Shown: positions 1 to 6,188, counted from the stretch's first letter. The stretch: DNA of 7,925 nt from Pseudomonadota bacterium (GCA_023390705.1 JAEWCI010000478.1:1-7925), one strand, 5' to 3'. Notes: a model not told the origin generated them from the letters alone. Program-made: numbers and translations.

Positions 1-212
1 CGCTGACGCTGGGGGCGCGGCGCGGCGGCGTGCTGCTGCCGCTGCTGGTCCTGCCGCTCGCCATCCCGGCGGTGATCTTCGGCGCCGCGGGAATAGAGGC
101 CGCGGCGGCCGGACTGGCGGCGCGGCCCTACCTGCTGCTGTTGGGCGCCCTGCTGGCCGGCGCCCTGCCGCTGGCGCCGCTCGCGGCCGGAGCGGCGCTC
201 AGGGTGGAATAG
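1..212 (+). CDS. ccmB: CcmB, haem exporter ABC permease (3' end only)
   Basis: This is the C-terminal 69 residues of a very hydrophobic membrane protein whose start lies left of the window; the reading frame begins at position 3 and ends with TAG at 210-212. It opens with LTLGARRGG followed by a hydrophobic run containing LPLAIPAVIFG, then a second membrane segment ending in ALRVE. That order matches the end of CcmB, the permease that with CcmA (ATPase), CcmC, CcmD and CcmE delivers haem for c-type cytochrome maturation in the inner membrane. Two transmembrane helices are visible of about six expected. ccmC does not follow: the next gene is convergent, so ccmB ends its transcription unit here. 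Identification rests on the short but characteristic C-terminal pattern. Another small ABC-2-type permease is the main alternative. Confidence 0.82.
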   Translation, partial: LTLGARRGGVLLPLLVLPLAIPAVIFGAAGIEAAAAGLAARPYLLLLGALLAGALPLAPLAAGAALRVE

Positions 213-218
213 CCGCCG

Positions 219-1811
219 CTACCGGACGCGCGGCAGTTCCTCGAAACTGTGGAAGGGCGGCGGGCTGCTGACCCGCCATTCCAGCGTCGTCGCGCCCTCG
301 CCCCAGGGATTGGCCGGCACCCGCTCCCCGGCCGTCAGGGTGCGAAACAGCACGTAGAGGAAGATCAGGAAGGACAGCCCGCCGATATAGGCGCCGATCG
401 AGGACACCATGTTCCAGCCCCAGAAGGCGTCCGGGTAGTCCGGGTAGCGCCGCGGCATGCCCTGGGCACCCAGGAAATGCTGCGGGAAGAAGGTCAGGTT
501 CACGCCCAGGAACAGTGTCCAGAAATGCACCTTGCCCCAGAATTCGGGGTATTGCCGGCCGCTCATCTTGCCGATCCAGTAATAGAAGCCGCAGAAGATG
601 CCGAACACCGCGCCCAGGCTCAGCACGTAGTGGAAATGGGCGATCACGTAGTAGGTGTTGTGCAGGATCACGTCGAGGCTGGCATTGGCCAGCTTCACCC
701 CGGTCACGCCGCCCAGGGTGAAGACGAAGATGAAGCCGCAGGCGAACAGCATCGGCGTGGGGAATTCCAGCCGCCCACCCCACATGGTGGCAAGCCAGGA
801 GAAGATCTTCACCCCAGTCGGCACCGCGATGACCATGGTGGCGGCCATGAAGTAGGCGCGGGTGTCAACCTCGATGCCCGAGGTGAACATGTGGTGGGCC
901 CAGACGATGCTGCCGACGAAGCCGATCGCGACCATCGCATAGACCATGCCGAGATAGCCGAAGACCGGCTTGCGGCTGAAGGTGGAGACCACATGGCTGA
1001 TGATGCCGAAGGCCGGCAGGATCATGATGTAGACTTCGGGAGGGCCGAAGAACCAGAACAGGTGCTGGAACAGCACCGGGTCGCCGCCGCCCGCGGGCCT
1101 GAAGAAGGCGGTGCCGAACATCCGGTCGGTGATCAGCATGGTGATGGCGCCGGCCAGCACCGGCACGGTGAGCAGCAGCAGGAAGGCGGTGACCAGCATC
1201 GCCCACACGAAGAGCGGCATCTTGTGCATGGTCATGCCGGGGGCGCGCATGTTGAAGATGGTGGTGATGAAATTGGCCGCGCCGAGCAGCGAACTGGCGC
1301 CCGCCAGATGCAGGGCGAAAAGCGAGAGGTCCACCGCCAGGCCGGGATGGTACTGGGCGTCGGAAAGCGGCGGGTAGAGCGTCCAGCCGATGCCCGGCCC
1401 CTGGTCATCCACGAACAGGCTGGCGGTCAGCAGCATCAGCGCCGGCACCAGCAGCCAGAAGCTGATGTTGTTCAGCCGTGGGAAGGCCATGTCCGGCGCC
1501 CCGATCATCAGCGGCACGAACCAGTTGCCGAAGCCGCCGATCAGCGCCGGCATGATGACGAAGAACACCATGATGGCGCCATGTGCCGTCGCCACCGAAT
1601 TCCAGCTCTGGCCATCGGCGAAGAACTGCATCCCCGGGTTCTGCAATTCCATCCGCATCAGGATGGAAAGCGTCAGGCCGACCAGGCCGGCCACGATGGC
1701 GAAGCCCAGGTAGAGGGTGCCGATATCCTTGTGGTTGGTGGAGAACAGCCACCGCCCGACGAAGCCTGGATGGTGGTCGTGATGCGCATGCGCCGTGCCG
1801 GCTTCGGCCAT
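219..1811 (-). CDS. ctaD: Cytochrome c oxidase subunit I (aa3 type) with altered CuB ligand
   Basis: A 530-residue protein of usual length for bacterial Cox1, the inner-membrane catalytic subunit that reduces O2 and pumps protons, with about 12 membrane helices. The start is the ATG at 1809-1811, preceded by GGAGGGG; the frame stays open further upstream but without family similarity. Visible residues: haem a ligands H77 and H394, haem a3 ligand H392 (AHFHYVL), CuB ligands H306 and H307, D-channel entry D107 (GAPDMAFPR), E259, Y261, K-channel K335 (PTGVKIFSW) and the arginine pair R454-R455. Two key positions differ. The motif normally read FGHPEVY is FGPPEVY (P257), which removes the third CuB histidine, and the Mg-site LHD is LHN (N385). 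No coxB, coxC or ctaB/ctaG adjoins it; the gene stands alone between a convergent ccmB and a divergent gene. It could be a working divergent oxidase, a degenerating paralogue, or carry a sequence error at one base. The family call is secure; activity is not. Confidence 0.95.
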   Translation of the reverse strand: MAEAGTAHAHHDHHPGFVGRWLFSTNHKDIGTLYLGFAIVAGLVGLTLSILMRMELQNPGMQFFADGQSWNSVATAHGAIMVFFVIMPALIGGFGNWFVPLMIGAPDMAFPRLNNISFWLLVPALMLLTASLFVDDQGPGIGWTLYPPLSDAQYHPGLAVDLSLFALHLAGASSLLGAANFITTIFNMRAPGMTMHKMPLFVWAMLVTAFLLLLTVPVLAGAITMLITDRMFGTAFFRPAGGGDPVLFQHLFWFFGPPEVYIMILPAFGIISHVVSTFSRKPVFGYLGMVYAMVAIGFVGSIVWAHHMFTSGIEVDTRAYFMAATMVIAVPTGVKIFSWLATMWGGRLEFPTPMLFACGFIFVFTLGGVTGVKLANASLDVILHNTYYVIAHFHYVLSLGAVFGIFCGFYYWIGKMSGRQYPEFWGKVHFWTLFLGVNLTFFPQHFLGAQGMPRRYPDYPDAFWGWNMVSSIGAYIGGLSFLIFLYVLFRTLTAGERVPANPWGEGATTLEWRVSSPPPFHSFEELPRVR

Positions 1812-1815
1812 GAGG

Positions 1816-1822
1816 CCCCTCC
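1816..1822 (-). promoter_or_regulatory. Ribosome binding site of ctaD
   Basis: On the minus strand GGAGGGG lies four bases before the ATG at 1811-1809. It fixes the start at MAEAG and excludes a 47-residue N-terminal extension that the open frame would allow. Confidence 0.75.
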
Positions 1823-2060
1823 GCTCCGCGCGGCGCGGGTGCGGCGCCGCCCGCCGGTTAAAGTGGTATGATTCGTACAGAATTGGAAGGTAATTGTCGC
1901 AAGATGCCGTGAGCCTCCGCCTGACTGGCGGATGAGGCGCCCATCGGCGCAACCCTTCGCCGGTTCCGGCGCTTGCGCATCAACTAAACCGGATCGGTCT
2001 TGCCTCGCTGGCACGACCCGGCGGACTGGCATACTGAATCGGGTGATCCCGGCCCGGATC

Positions 2061-2072
2061 AGGAAAGGGGAG
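2061..2072 (+). promoter_or_regulatory. Ribosome binding site of the 2076 gene
   Basis: The purine-rich AGGAAAGGGGAG ends three bases before ATG at 2076-2078. It favours this start over in-frame starts further upstream (from 1932), which lack a comparable site and would encode a Pro/Arg-rich leader of no evident meaning. Confidence 0.6.
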
Positions 2073-2075
2073 AGC

Positions 2076-2507
2076 ATGGCCTTCAAGGGCAAGCCGCCGG
2101 GCAGCGGCTCCGGCGAGATGTCCCGCCGCACCGCGGCCCTGCGCCCGGCCATCGCGCTGACCCCGGCCGAGGCGCAGAAGGCCCGCGCGCTGCGCCGCCG
2201 CGGCGAGGCTCCGGCGGTGATCGCCGCGCATTTCGGGGTGGCGCTGGAGGAAGTGGAAAAGGCGCTGGTGCAGATGCGGAGCCCGCGCCCGGAAACCACC
2301 CGCGGGACATTGAACGTCACCCTGGCGGCGCATCGCTTCGTGTTGGCCGAGCGCCGCGGCGACGAGCCCCTGTGGCAGACCATGGACCGGCTGCTCGACG
2401 AGCTGATCCGGCTGCGTGCCGCAGCCGCCCGCCCCACCCGCCGCGTCGCCGCCCGGTCCCATGACTGGCTGCCCGGCCTGTTGCCGGAGCCGGCGATCGA
2501 GGAATGA
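2076..2507 (+). CDS. Hypothetical protein, probable DNA binding (HTH-like plus RHH-like)
   Basis: A 143-residue basic protein with no signal peptide or membrane segment, which I do not recognise as a named family. After a flexible Gly/Ser/Lys start, residues 29-68 (LTPAEAQKARALRRRGEAPA, then VIAAHFGV and LEEVEKAL) have the spacing of a helix-turn-helix: helix, GEAP turn, VIAAHFGV, then a recognition-like helix. Residues about 76-115 give a short strand (TLNVTLA) then two helices around ERRGDEPLWQTMDRLLDELI, reminiscent of a ribbon-helix-helix (Arc/CopG-type) fold. The tail is Arg/Ala-rich and then acidic. It is divergent from ctaD, so local regulation of that gene or itself is possible but not shown. 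The assignment is by pattern only; a non-DNA-binding helical protein cannot be excluded. The coding frame is supported by a good ribosome site and strong third-position GC bias. Confidence 0.7.
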   Translation: MAFKGKPPGSGSGEMSRRTAALRPAIALTPAEAQKARALRRRGEAPAVIAAHFGVALEEVEKALVQMRSPRPETTRGTLNVTLAAHRFVLAERRGDEPLWQTMDRLLDELIRLRAAAARPTRRVAARSHDWLPGLLPEPAIEE

Positions 2508-2529
2508 GCGAGGAGGGCGCTGGACCGGG

Positions 2530-2575
2530 GCTGGATCGGCCTCATGCCGGCCACGGGGCATCGGGCCGATCCGGC
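2530..2575. terminator. Two-tier hairpin between convergent genes
   Basis: In the 125-bp gap between two convergent genes, 2530-2541 (GCTGGATCGGCC) pairs with 2564-2575 (GGCCGATCCGGC), twelve base pairs including one G-T. Inside it ATGCC (2544-2548) pairs with GGCAT (2557-2561) around an eight-base loop. Its position suggests a bidirectional transcription barrier. There is no T-run on either side, so it is not a textbook intrinsic terminator; a palindromic repeat element is the alternative. Confidence 0.5.
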
Positions 2576-2632
2576 TGCGCGATCCTTGTCGCCGCCTTTC
2601 GTGGTGGACTGCAGGCAGTTCGCCCGGAAGCG

Positions 2633-3235
2633 CTATTCCTCGATATCCGTGCGGAGGAAATGCAGGGTCAGCGGCGTGGACGGCTCCGGCCGCACCAGGC
2701 GCAGGCGGGCGATCCCGTCCTCCACGCCCAGCAATGCCCATTCGCTGGCGCGGAAGGCGGTGCGGCACTTGCCGTCCTGCCGGGCCTTCGCCGCCAATTG
2801 CGGTTGCGTTTCCGCCAGCCGGGGCGTGCCGCGCAGCAGCCGCAGCACGGCAGGATCGGCGCAGCCCAGGACCCCGTCCCTGGTAACCCGGTAAAGCCGG
2901 GTCTGCGGTTCGGCAGGCGCTGCCACAGGCTCGGCGGCGGCTGTGGTTTCCGGCGGTGCGGCCGGTGTCTCGTGCGGAGCCGCCGCTGCGGGCGCGGTGG
3001 TGTCGGCGGGCGACCGTGGCTCCGCCATACTGCCGGGGCGAGGCGCCGGGCGGCCGCGGGCAGTGGCAGGGGATGCCGGCGCCGTGGCCACCCGTGACTG
3101 GGTTGCGGCGACCGGGGGCGGTCCGGCCGGCGCATTGCAGCCGGCCAGGCCGAGGCCCGCAGCCACCAGGAAAAACAGGGACGGGCGCGCCAGCGGTGCG
3201 GCGTGCCTTGCCAGGGAAGCAGGGAACCAGCGCAT
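2633..3235 (-). CDS. Pro/Ala-rich lipoprotein, unknown function
   Basis: A 200-residue protein beginning MRWFPASLAR, with a hydrophobic segment (about 15-32) ending in the lipobox L30-A-G-C33, so it should be lipidated and anchored in the envelope. Residues 34-115 are a low-complexity Pro/Ala/Thr/Glu linker. A compact C-terminal part (about 113-200, starting RLYRVTRDGVLGC) contains two cysteines, C125 and C157, which could form a disulphide in the periplasm. I do not recognise this domain. The ATG at 3233-3235 was chosen because it places the signal peptide at the N-terminus; AAAGG ten bases upstream is a weak ribosome site. The frame extends 33 codons upstream but would bury the signal. It is divergent from the sensor kinase gene with a 144-bp spacer, so shared control is possible. 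Location is well supported, function unknown. Confidence 0.82.
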   Translation of the reverse strand: MRWFPASLARHAAPLARPSLFFLVAAGLGLAGCNAPAGPPPVAATQSRVATAPASPATARGRPAPRPGSMAEPRSPADTTAPAAAAPHETPAAPPETTAAAEPVAAPAEPQTRLYRVTRDGVLGCADPAVLRLLRGTPRLAETQPQLAAKARQDGKCRTAFRASEWALLGVEDGIARLRLVRPEPSTPLTLHFLRTDIEE

Positions 3236-3312
3236 GGTCAGCGGGCCTTTGCAGCGGATGCACCACGCATCATGGGGGCATGGCGCATCGCGGCGGGGGC
3301 CGCAACCTCCGA

Positions 3313-3341
3313 TTGTGTTGTGAGCGAGGGACATCTATCCT
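3313..3341 (+). promoter_or_regulatory. Possible sigma-70 promoter of the sensor kinase gene
   Basis: TTGTGT at 3313-3318 and TATCCT at 3336-3341 are separated by 17 bases and lie 38 bases before the kinase ATG, in the least GC-rich part of the divergent spacer. The match to TTGACA/TATAAT is only partial, so this is a suggestion. Confidence 0.3.
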
Positions 3342-3369
3342 GGACCGTGGTATACACCAACCGCGCAAC

Positions 3370-3374
3370 GGAGG
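3370..3374 (+). promoter_or_regulatory. Ribosome binding site of the sensor kinase gene
   Basis: GGAGG lies five bases before ATG at 3380-3382. It selects this start, which puts the first membrane helix near the N-terminus, over an in-frame ATG at 3203 that would overlap the divergent lipoprotein gene. Confidence 0.75.
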
Positions 3375-3379
3375 ACAGC

Positions 3380-5842
3380 ATGGGCAGAGTCCCGGATGAA
3401 CTCCGCCGGACTCGCGGTGTGGGCCAGCGGCGTGGACTGACGGGCCGGCTGCTGGGACTGGCGCTCGGCAGTGCCTGCCTGATGCTGGTTGGACTGACCC
3501 TGGCTGGCTGGCCCTTGCTCGGCGGTGCGCCGCGCCCCGGTGCCCCGCCGGAGGATGCGGCGCGGCTGGTGGGGCAGGTGCTGGAGCGGCGGGTGAATGC
3601 CGCCGCCGACATCCTGGCGACCTTCGCGGCATCGCCGGATTTCGATGCCGAGCGGCTCGACCTCGCCACGCTCGACGGCTTCGCCCGCCGCGTCGCCGCC
3701 CTGCTGGGTGGCCGGATCATCGTCACCGACCCGCAACTCGGCCAGATGGTCAACAGCGCCGAGACCTTCGGTGCGCCCCTGCCGGCGGTGGAGAACCTCC
3801 AGCCCCTGCTGCAGGCATTGGTCGATCACGGTCCGGCGCTGGGGCATCAGGCCGGGGCGCCGGCGGAGACGGCGCTCACCCTGGCCCTGCCGGTGATGCG
3901 GCAGGGGCGCGTGGTGGCGCTGGTCGCGGCGAAACTCCCGGCCGCCATCCTGGCCGAGGCAATCGAGGCGATGCCCTGGCCCGCCGACCGGCCGCTGGTG
4001 CTGCGCGACGGTGATGGCGTGCCGGTCGTCAGCCTGGGGCCTGCCGAGGGATCGGCACCCAGGCCACTGGCCGGCATGCCCTGGCAGTCCGATCTTGCAC
4101 CGGGCTGGAGCATCGCCGCCGGCGAGGCCGGGCCGAGCCCGAAATCCGCCTTGCCGTTCCGGCTCCTGGCCGGTGTCGGGCTGGCCTTGCTGCTGGCTCT
4201 GTTGACCGCCCTGCTTCTGGCGCGCCGGCTGCGGCGCTGGTTGCGTGCCTTCCGCCAGCAGGTCGAAGCCGTCCCTGCCTGGGGTGGTGCCGAGGCGCCG
4301 GTGCCGCTGCCTCCCGCGCCGGTGGCCGAACTGGCGGAATTGCAGGGCAGCGTGGCCGCGGCGATGGCGGCCAGGCGGGCCATGGAGCAGCGCCATCTCT
4401 TCCTTGCCGGGGCCGGCCCGGCGGCGAGCTGGCAGGCAGACCCGGAAGGGCGGCTGATCCAGTCGCAGGGCTGGAGCGACCTGACCGGCCAGCCGGCGGA
4501 GGCCGCGCGGGGCGATGGCTGGCTGGCCGTGCTGCATCCCGAGGACCGCGAGGGTGTGGAAGCGGCCTGGGAGGGACATCTCAAGGTCCAGGCGCCCGGC
4601 AGCATGGAATGCCGGCTGCGCCACCAGGGCGATGACTGGCACTGGGTCCGCATCACCGCTGTGCCCGCCTTCGATGCCACCGGCCTGCTGACCGGTTGGA
4701 ACTGCCGGGTCTTCGATATCCACGCGGCACGCGGCGCGCTGGCCGAGCTGCAGCGGCACGAGGCGCGCACGCGCCAGGCGCTGGACCGGCTGCGGGCCAT
4801 CCAGGATGCGGTGCCGCTGGGCCTGGCGCTGCTGGACCGCGAGCTGCGCTTCCTCAGCGTCAACCCCTTCTTCGCCGCCACCGGAGGCCTGCCGCAGCAG
4901 GCCCATGCCCAGCGCCGCCCGGCCGAGGTACTCCCGCCCGCCCTGGCCGAGCCGCTGGAAGAGGCCTGCCGCAGCGTGCTGGCCACCGGCGACCCGGTGC
5001 TGGAGCGGAACATCACCGGCGACGCCGCCGGCGTGCTCAAGCATTCCAGGCATTGGATACTTTCCTGCCATCCGGTCACCGATGCCGATGACCGGCACAC
5101 CGGCGTCAGCGTCGTGCTGCAGGACGTGACCGAGAAGGTCCGCGCCGAATGCGCCCGCGAATTGCTGATGCGGGAGATGAACCACCGGGTGAAGAACACG
5201 CTGGCCACGGCGCATTCCCTGGCGGCGCAGACGCTGCGCGCCAGTGAAGGCAGGCCGGACCGCTTCGGCCCCGCCTTCATCGAACGGCTGAAGGCATTGG
5301 CCCGGGCGCACGACCTGCTGACCGCCCATGCCTGGCACAATTCGGATTTCGAGGACACGGTCCGCTCGGCCCTTTCCCCCTGGCTGCTCGCCGCGCAGAA
5401 CATCCTCATTGAGGGCCAGCACGGCCTGTCCCTGCGGCCCAGGCAGGCCCAGGCGATCGTGCTGGCATTGCATGAGCTGGCGACCAATGCGGCGAAGCAT
5501 GGCGCGCTGTCGCGGCCGGAAGGCATGGTCCGCGTCGCCTGGTGCCTCGCGCCCGATGGCATGACGGTGCTGGACTGGACCGAAAGCGGCGGCCCGCCGG
5601 TTACCGAGCCGGCCCCGGATGCCAAGGGCTTCGGCACCAGGCTGCTGGAGAAGGCGCTGAAGCACGATCTTGGCGAGGGCGCCATGGTCACGCTGGACTT
5701 CCGCCGAGAGGGGCTGCGGGCCGAGATCCGCCTGCGCGCCAGTTGTCCCGACCCCGACGCCGCCCAGGCAACGGATGGCGACGCCGCCGCGGCGCAGGAA
5801 GGGGACGAGGCCCTGCCGGCCCGGGTTCATGCCGGCACATGA
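3380..5842 (+). CDS. Membrane sensor histidine kinase, HWE family, two PAS domains
   Basis: An 820-residue inner-membrane signalling kinase. A transmembrane helix (about 23-44) precedes a periplasmic region (about 45-258) with Cache-like features such as IIVTDPQLGQMVNSAETFG. A second helix (about 260-281) leads to a basic stretch and a short linker. PAS 1 spans about 342-450 (LHPEDR, a W-rich core, FDIHAARG) and PAS 2 about 470-585, ending VVLQDVTEKV. The kinase begins at 594 with phospho-acceptor H602 in REMNHRVKNTLA. Its ATP site has the HWE-family N box LHELATNAAKHGAL (H698, N703), the W733-T-E735 motif before SGGPPV, and the G box GFGTRLL (750-756). These are the defining HWE residues, so autophosphorylation is expected. 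The last 30 residues are acidic and disordered-looking. No response regulator or HPt gene is adjacent, so it is an orphan here. The signal is unknown. Family assignment is firm; the periplasmic domain type is less so. Confidence 0.93.
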   Translation: MGRVPDELRRTRGVGQRRGLTGRLLGLALGSACLMLVGLTLAGWPLLGGAPRPGAPPEDAARLVGQVLERRVNAAADILATFAASPDFDAERLDLATLDGFARRVAALLGGRIIVTDPQLGQMVNSAETFGAPLPAVENLQPLLQALVDHGPALGHQAGAPAETALTLALPVMRQGRVVALVAAKLPAAILAEAIEAMPWPADRPLVLRDGDGVPVVSLGPAEGSAPRPLAGMPWQSDLAPGWSIAAGEAGPSPKSALPFRLLAGVGLALLLALLTALLLARRLRRWLRAFRQQVEAVPAWGGAEAPVPLPPAPVAELAELQGSVAAAMAARRAMEQRHLFLAGAGPAASWQADPEGRLIQSQGWSDLTGQPAEAARGDGWLAVLHPEDREGVEAAWEGHLKVQAPGSMECRLRHQGDDWHWVRITAVPAFDATGLLTGWNCRVFDIHAARGALAELQRHEARTRQALDRLRAIQDAVPLGLALLDRELRFLSVNPFFAATGGLPQQAHAQRRPAEVLPPALAEPLEEACRSVLATGDPVLERNITGDAAGVLKHSRHWILSCHPVTDADDRHTGVSVVLQDVTEKVRAECARELLMREMNHRVKNTLATAHSLAAQTLRASEGRPDRFGPAFIERLKALARAHDLLTAHAWHNSDFEDTVRSALSPWLLAAQNILIEGQHGLSLRPRQAQAIVLALHELATNAAKHGALSRPEGMVRVAWCLAPDGMTVLDWTESGGPPVTEPAPDAKGFGTRLLEKALKHDLGEGAMVTLDFRREGLRAEIRLRASCPDPDAAQATDGDAAAAQEGDEALPARVHAGT

Positions 5843-5870
5843 ACGCCCCCTTGAAGGCATAGACCATGAG

Positions 5871-5890
5871 CGGTGCGGATGGACGCACCG
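5871..5890 (+). terminator. Candidate terminator hairpin after the sensor kinase gene
   Basis: CGGTGCG (5871-5877) pairs perfectly with CGCACCG (5884-5890) around a six-base loop, starting 29 bases after the kinase stop. The nearest T-run (5910-5913) is about 20 bases further, so it is a hairpin in the right place rather than a classical intrinsic terminator. Confidence 0.4.
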
Positions 5891-5922
5891 ATCATGTCCA
5901 GCTTCCTGTTTTGTCGCGTGGG

Positions 5923-6067
5923 TCACGCTTTTCGGCGATTCCGCCTCAAGCGATCACGCTCTGGAGCATTTTCAAGCCGGCTGGAATCAGCCGGCGACTC
6001 GGAAAATGCGACAAGACAACAGGCTGGAGCGGTTGCCTCGAGCGCAGGCAAACGGAAACCGCTGTAG
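5923..6067. repeat. Structured intergenic repeat element with nested hairpins
   Basis: This non-coding stretch holds three linked structures. First, CGCTT (5926-5930) pairs with AAGCG (5948-5952), with GGC/GCC inside. Second, GCATTTTC (5966-5973) pairs with GAAAATGC (6002-6009), enclosing a perfect inner hairpin GCCGGCTG/CAGCCGGC (5976-5983 with 5988-5995, loop GAAT). Third, AGCGGTT (6028-6034) pairs with AACCGCT (6057-6063), with an alternative inner stem TTGCCT/AGGCAA. CTGGAGC occurs at 5961 and 6024, and TCACGCT at 5923 and 5954. The combination of CTGGAGCATTTTC, AAAATGCGACAA, GACAACA and GAGCGGTT resembles dispersed intergenic palindromic repeats that I recall from alphaproteobacteria. 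Element ends are approximate and family membership is from memory, not a search. Confidence 0.6.
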
Positions 6068-6088
6068 GCTATTGTTCATAAAGCAGGT

Positions 6089-6124
6089 TCACGCTCCTGG
6101 GCGTTCATGCCCATCCGCGATCTG
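6089..6124. repeat. 36-bp imperfect direct repeat, copy 1
   Basis: This segment aligns without gaps to 7310-7345, with 28 of 36 positions identical by hand count. Shared blocks include TCACGC at the start, GGGC, TTCA and TCCGCGATC near the end. Within it GGGC (6099-6102) and GCCC (6109-6112) can form a small hairpin around GTTCAT. It lies downstream of the receptor gene and beside the structured repeat to its left. Confidence 0.55.
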
Positions 6125-6142
6125 CTCCAGCGGCGAACTCTC

Positions 6143-6165
6143 CGGGAAGCCTTCCGGGCTTCCTG
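6143..6165. terminator. Hairpin downstream of the receptor gene
   Basis: GGAAGCC (6145-6151) pairs with GGCTTCC (6157-6163) around TTCCG, extended to nine pairs by G6144-T6164 and C6143-G6165. For the minus-strand receptor gene it lies about 90 bases past the stop. It has no T-run in either direction, so the terminator role is tentative. Confidence 0.35.
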
Positions 6166-6188
6166 CCGCCGCATCGCCCGGCACTGTT

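Larger units (their letters stand above)
1812..2075. promoter_or_regulatory. Divergent promoter region between ctaD and the 2076 gene
   Basis: This 264-bp spacer separates two divergent start codons, so it should hold promoters for both. Positions about 1857-1900 are clearly AT-richer than the surrounding DNA, as expected of a promoter. For ctaD (minus strand) TTGCGA at 1902-1897 followed by TACGAA at 1877-1872 is a poor candidate pair, with 19-bp spacing. A direct repeat AATTG occurs at 1881-1885 and 1892-1896, eleven bases apart, and could be an operator. No convincing -35/-10 pair was found for the rightward gene. The exact elements are uncertain; only the existence of a regulatory region follows from the layout. 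Confidence 0.4.

Noticed and set aside
249..1871. Long plus-strand open frame (about 540 codons) across the oxidase gene
   Set aside because: It is the antisense shadow of ctaD in GC-rich DNA: His/Gln/Gly/Glu-rich with no domain or hydrophobic pattern, whereas the minus strand gives a full Cox1.
1812..1952. N-terminal extension of Cox1 by 47 residues
   Set aside because: The extension is Arg-rich and unlike any Cox1 N-terminus, and the ATG at 1811-1809 has a strong ribosome site.
1980..3266. Minus-strand open frame of about 430 codons spanning 1980-3266
   Set aside because: It runs through the 2076-2507 gene on the other strand and the lipoprotein gene in another frame. The lipoprotein frame has a clear signal peptide and lipobox; this one has neither.
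5839..5862. Seven-codon ORF whose ATG overlaps the kinase stop (ATGA)
   Set aside because: The peptide MNAPLKA is too short to support, and no ribosome site distinguishes it. It is probably a chance overlap.
3335..5926. Minus-strand open frames of about 860 and 610 codons opposite the sensor kinase
   Set aside because: Both are low-complexity Arg/Gly/Gln/Ser-rich translations without recognisable domains. The plus strand encodes a kinase with every motif in order.
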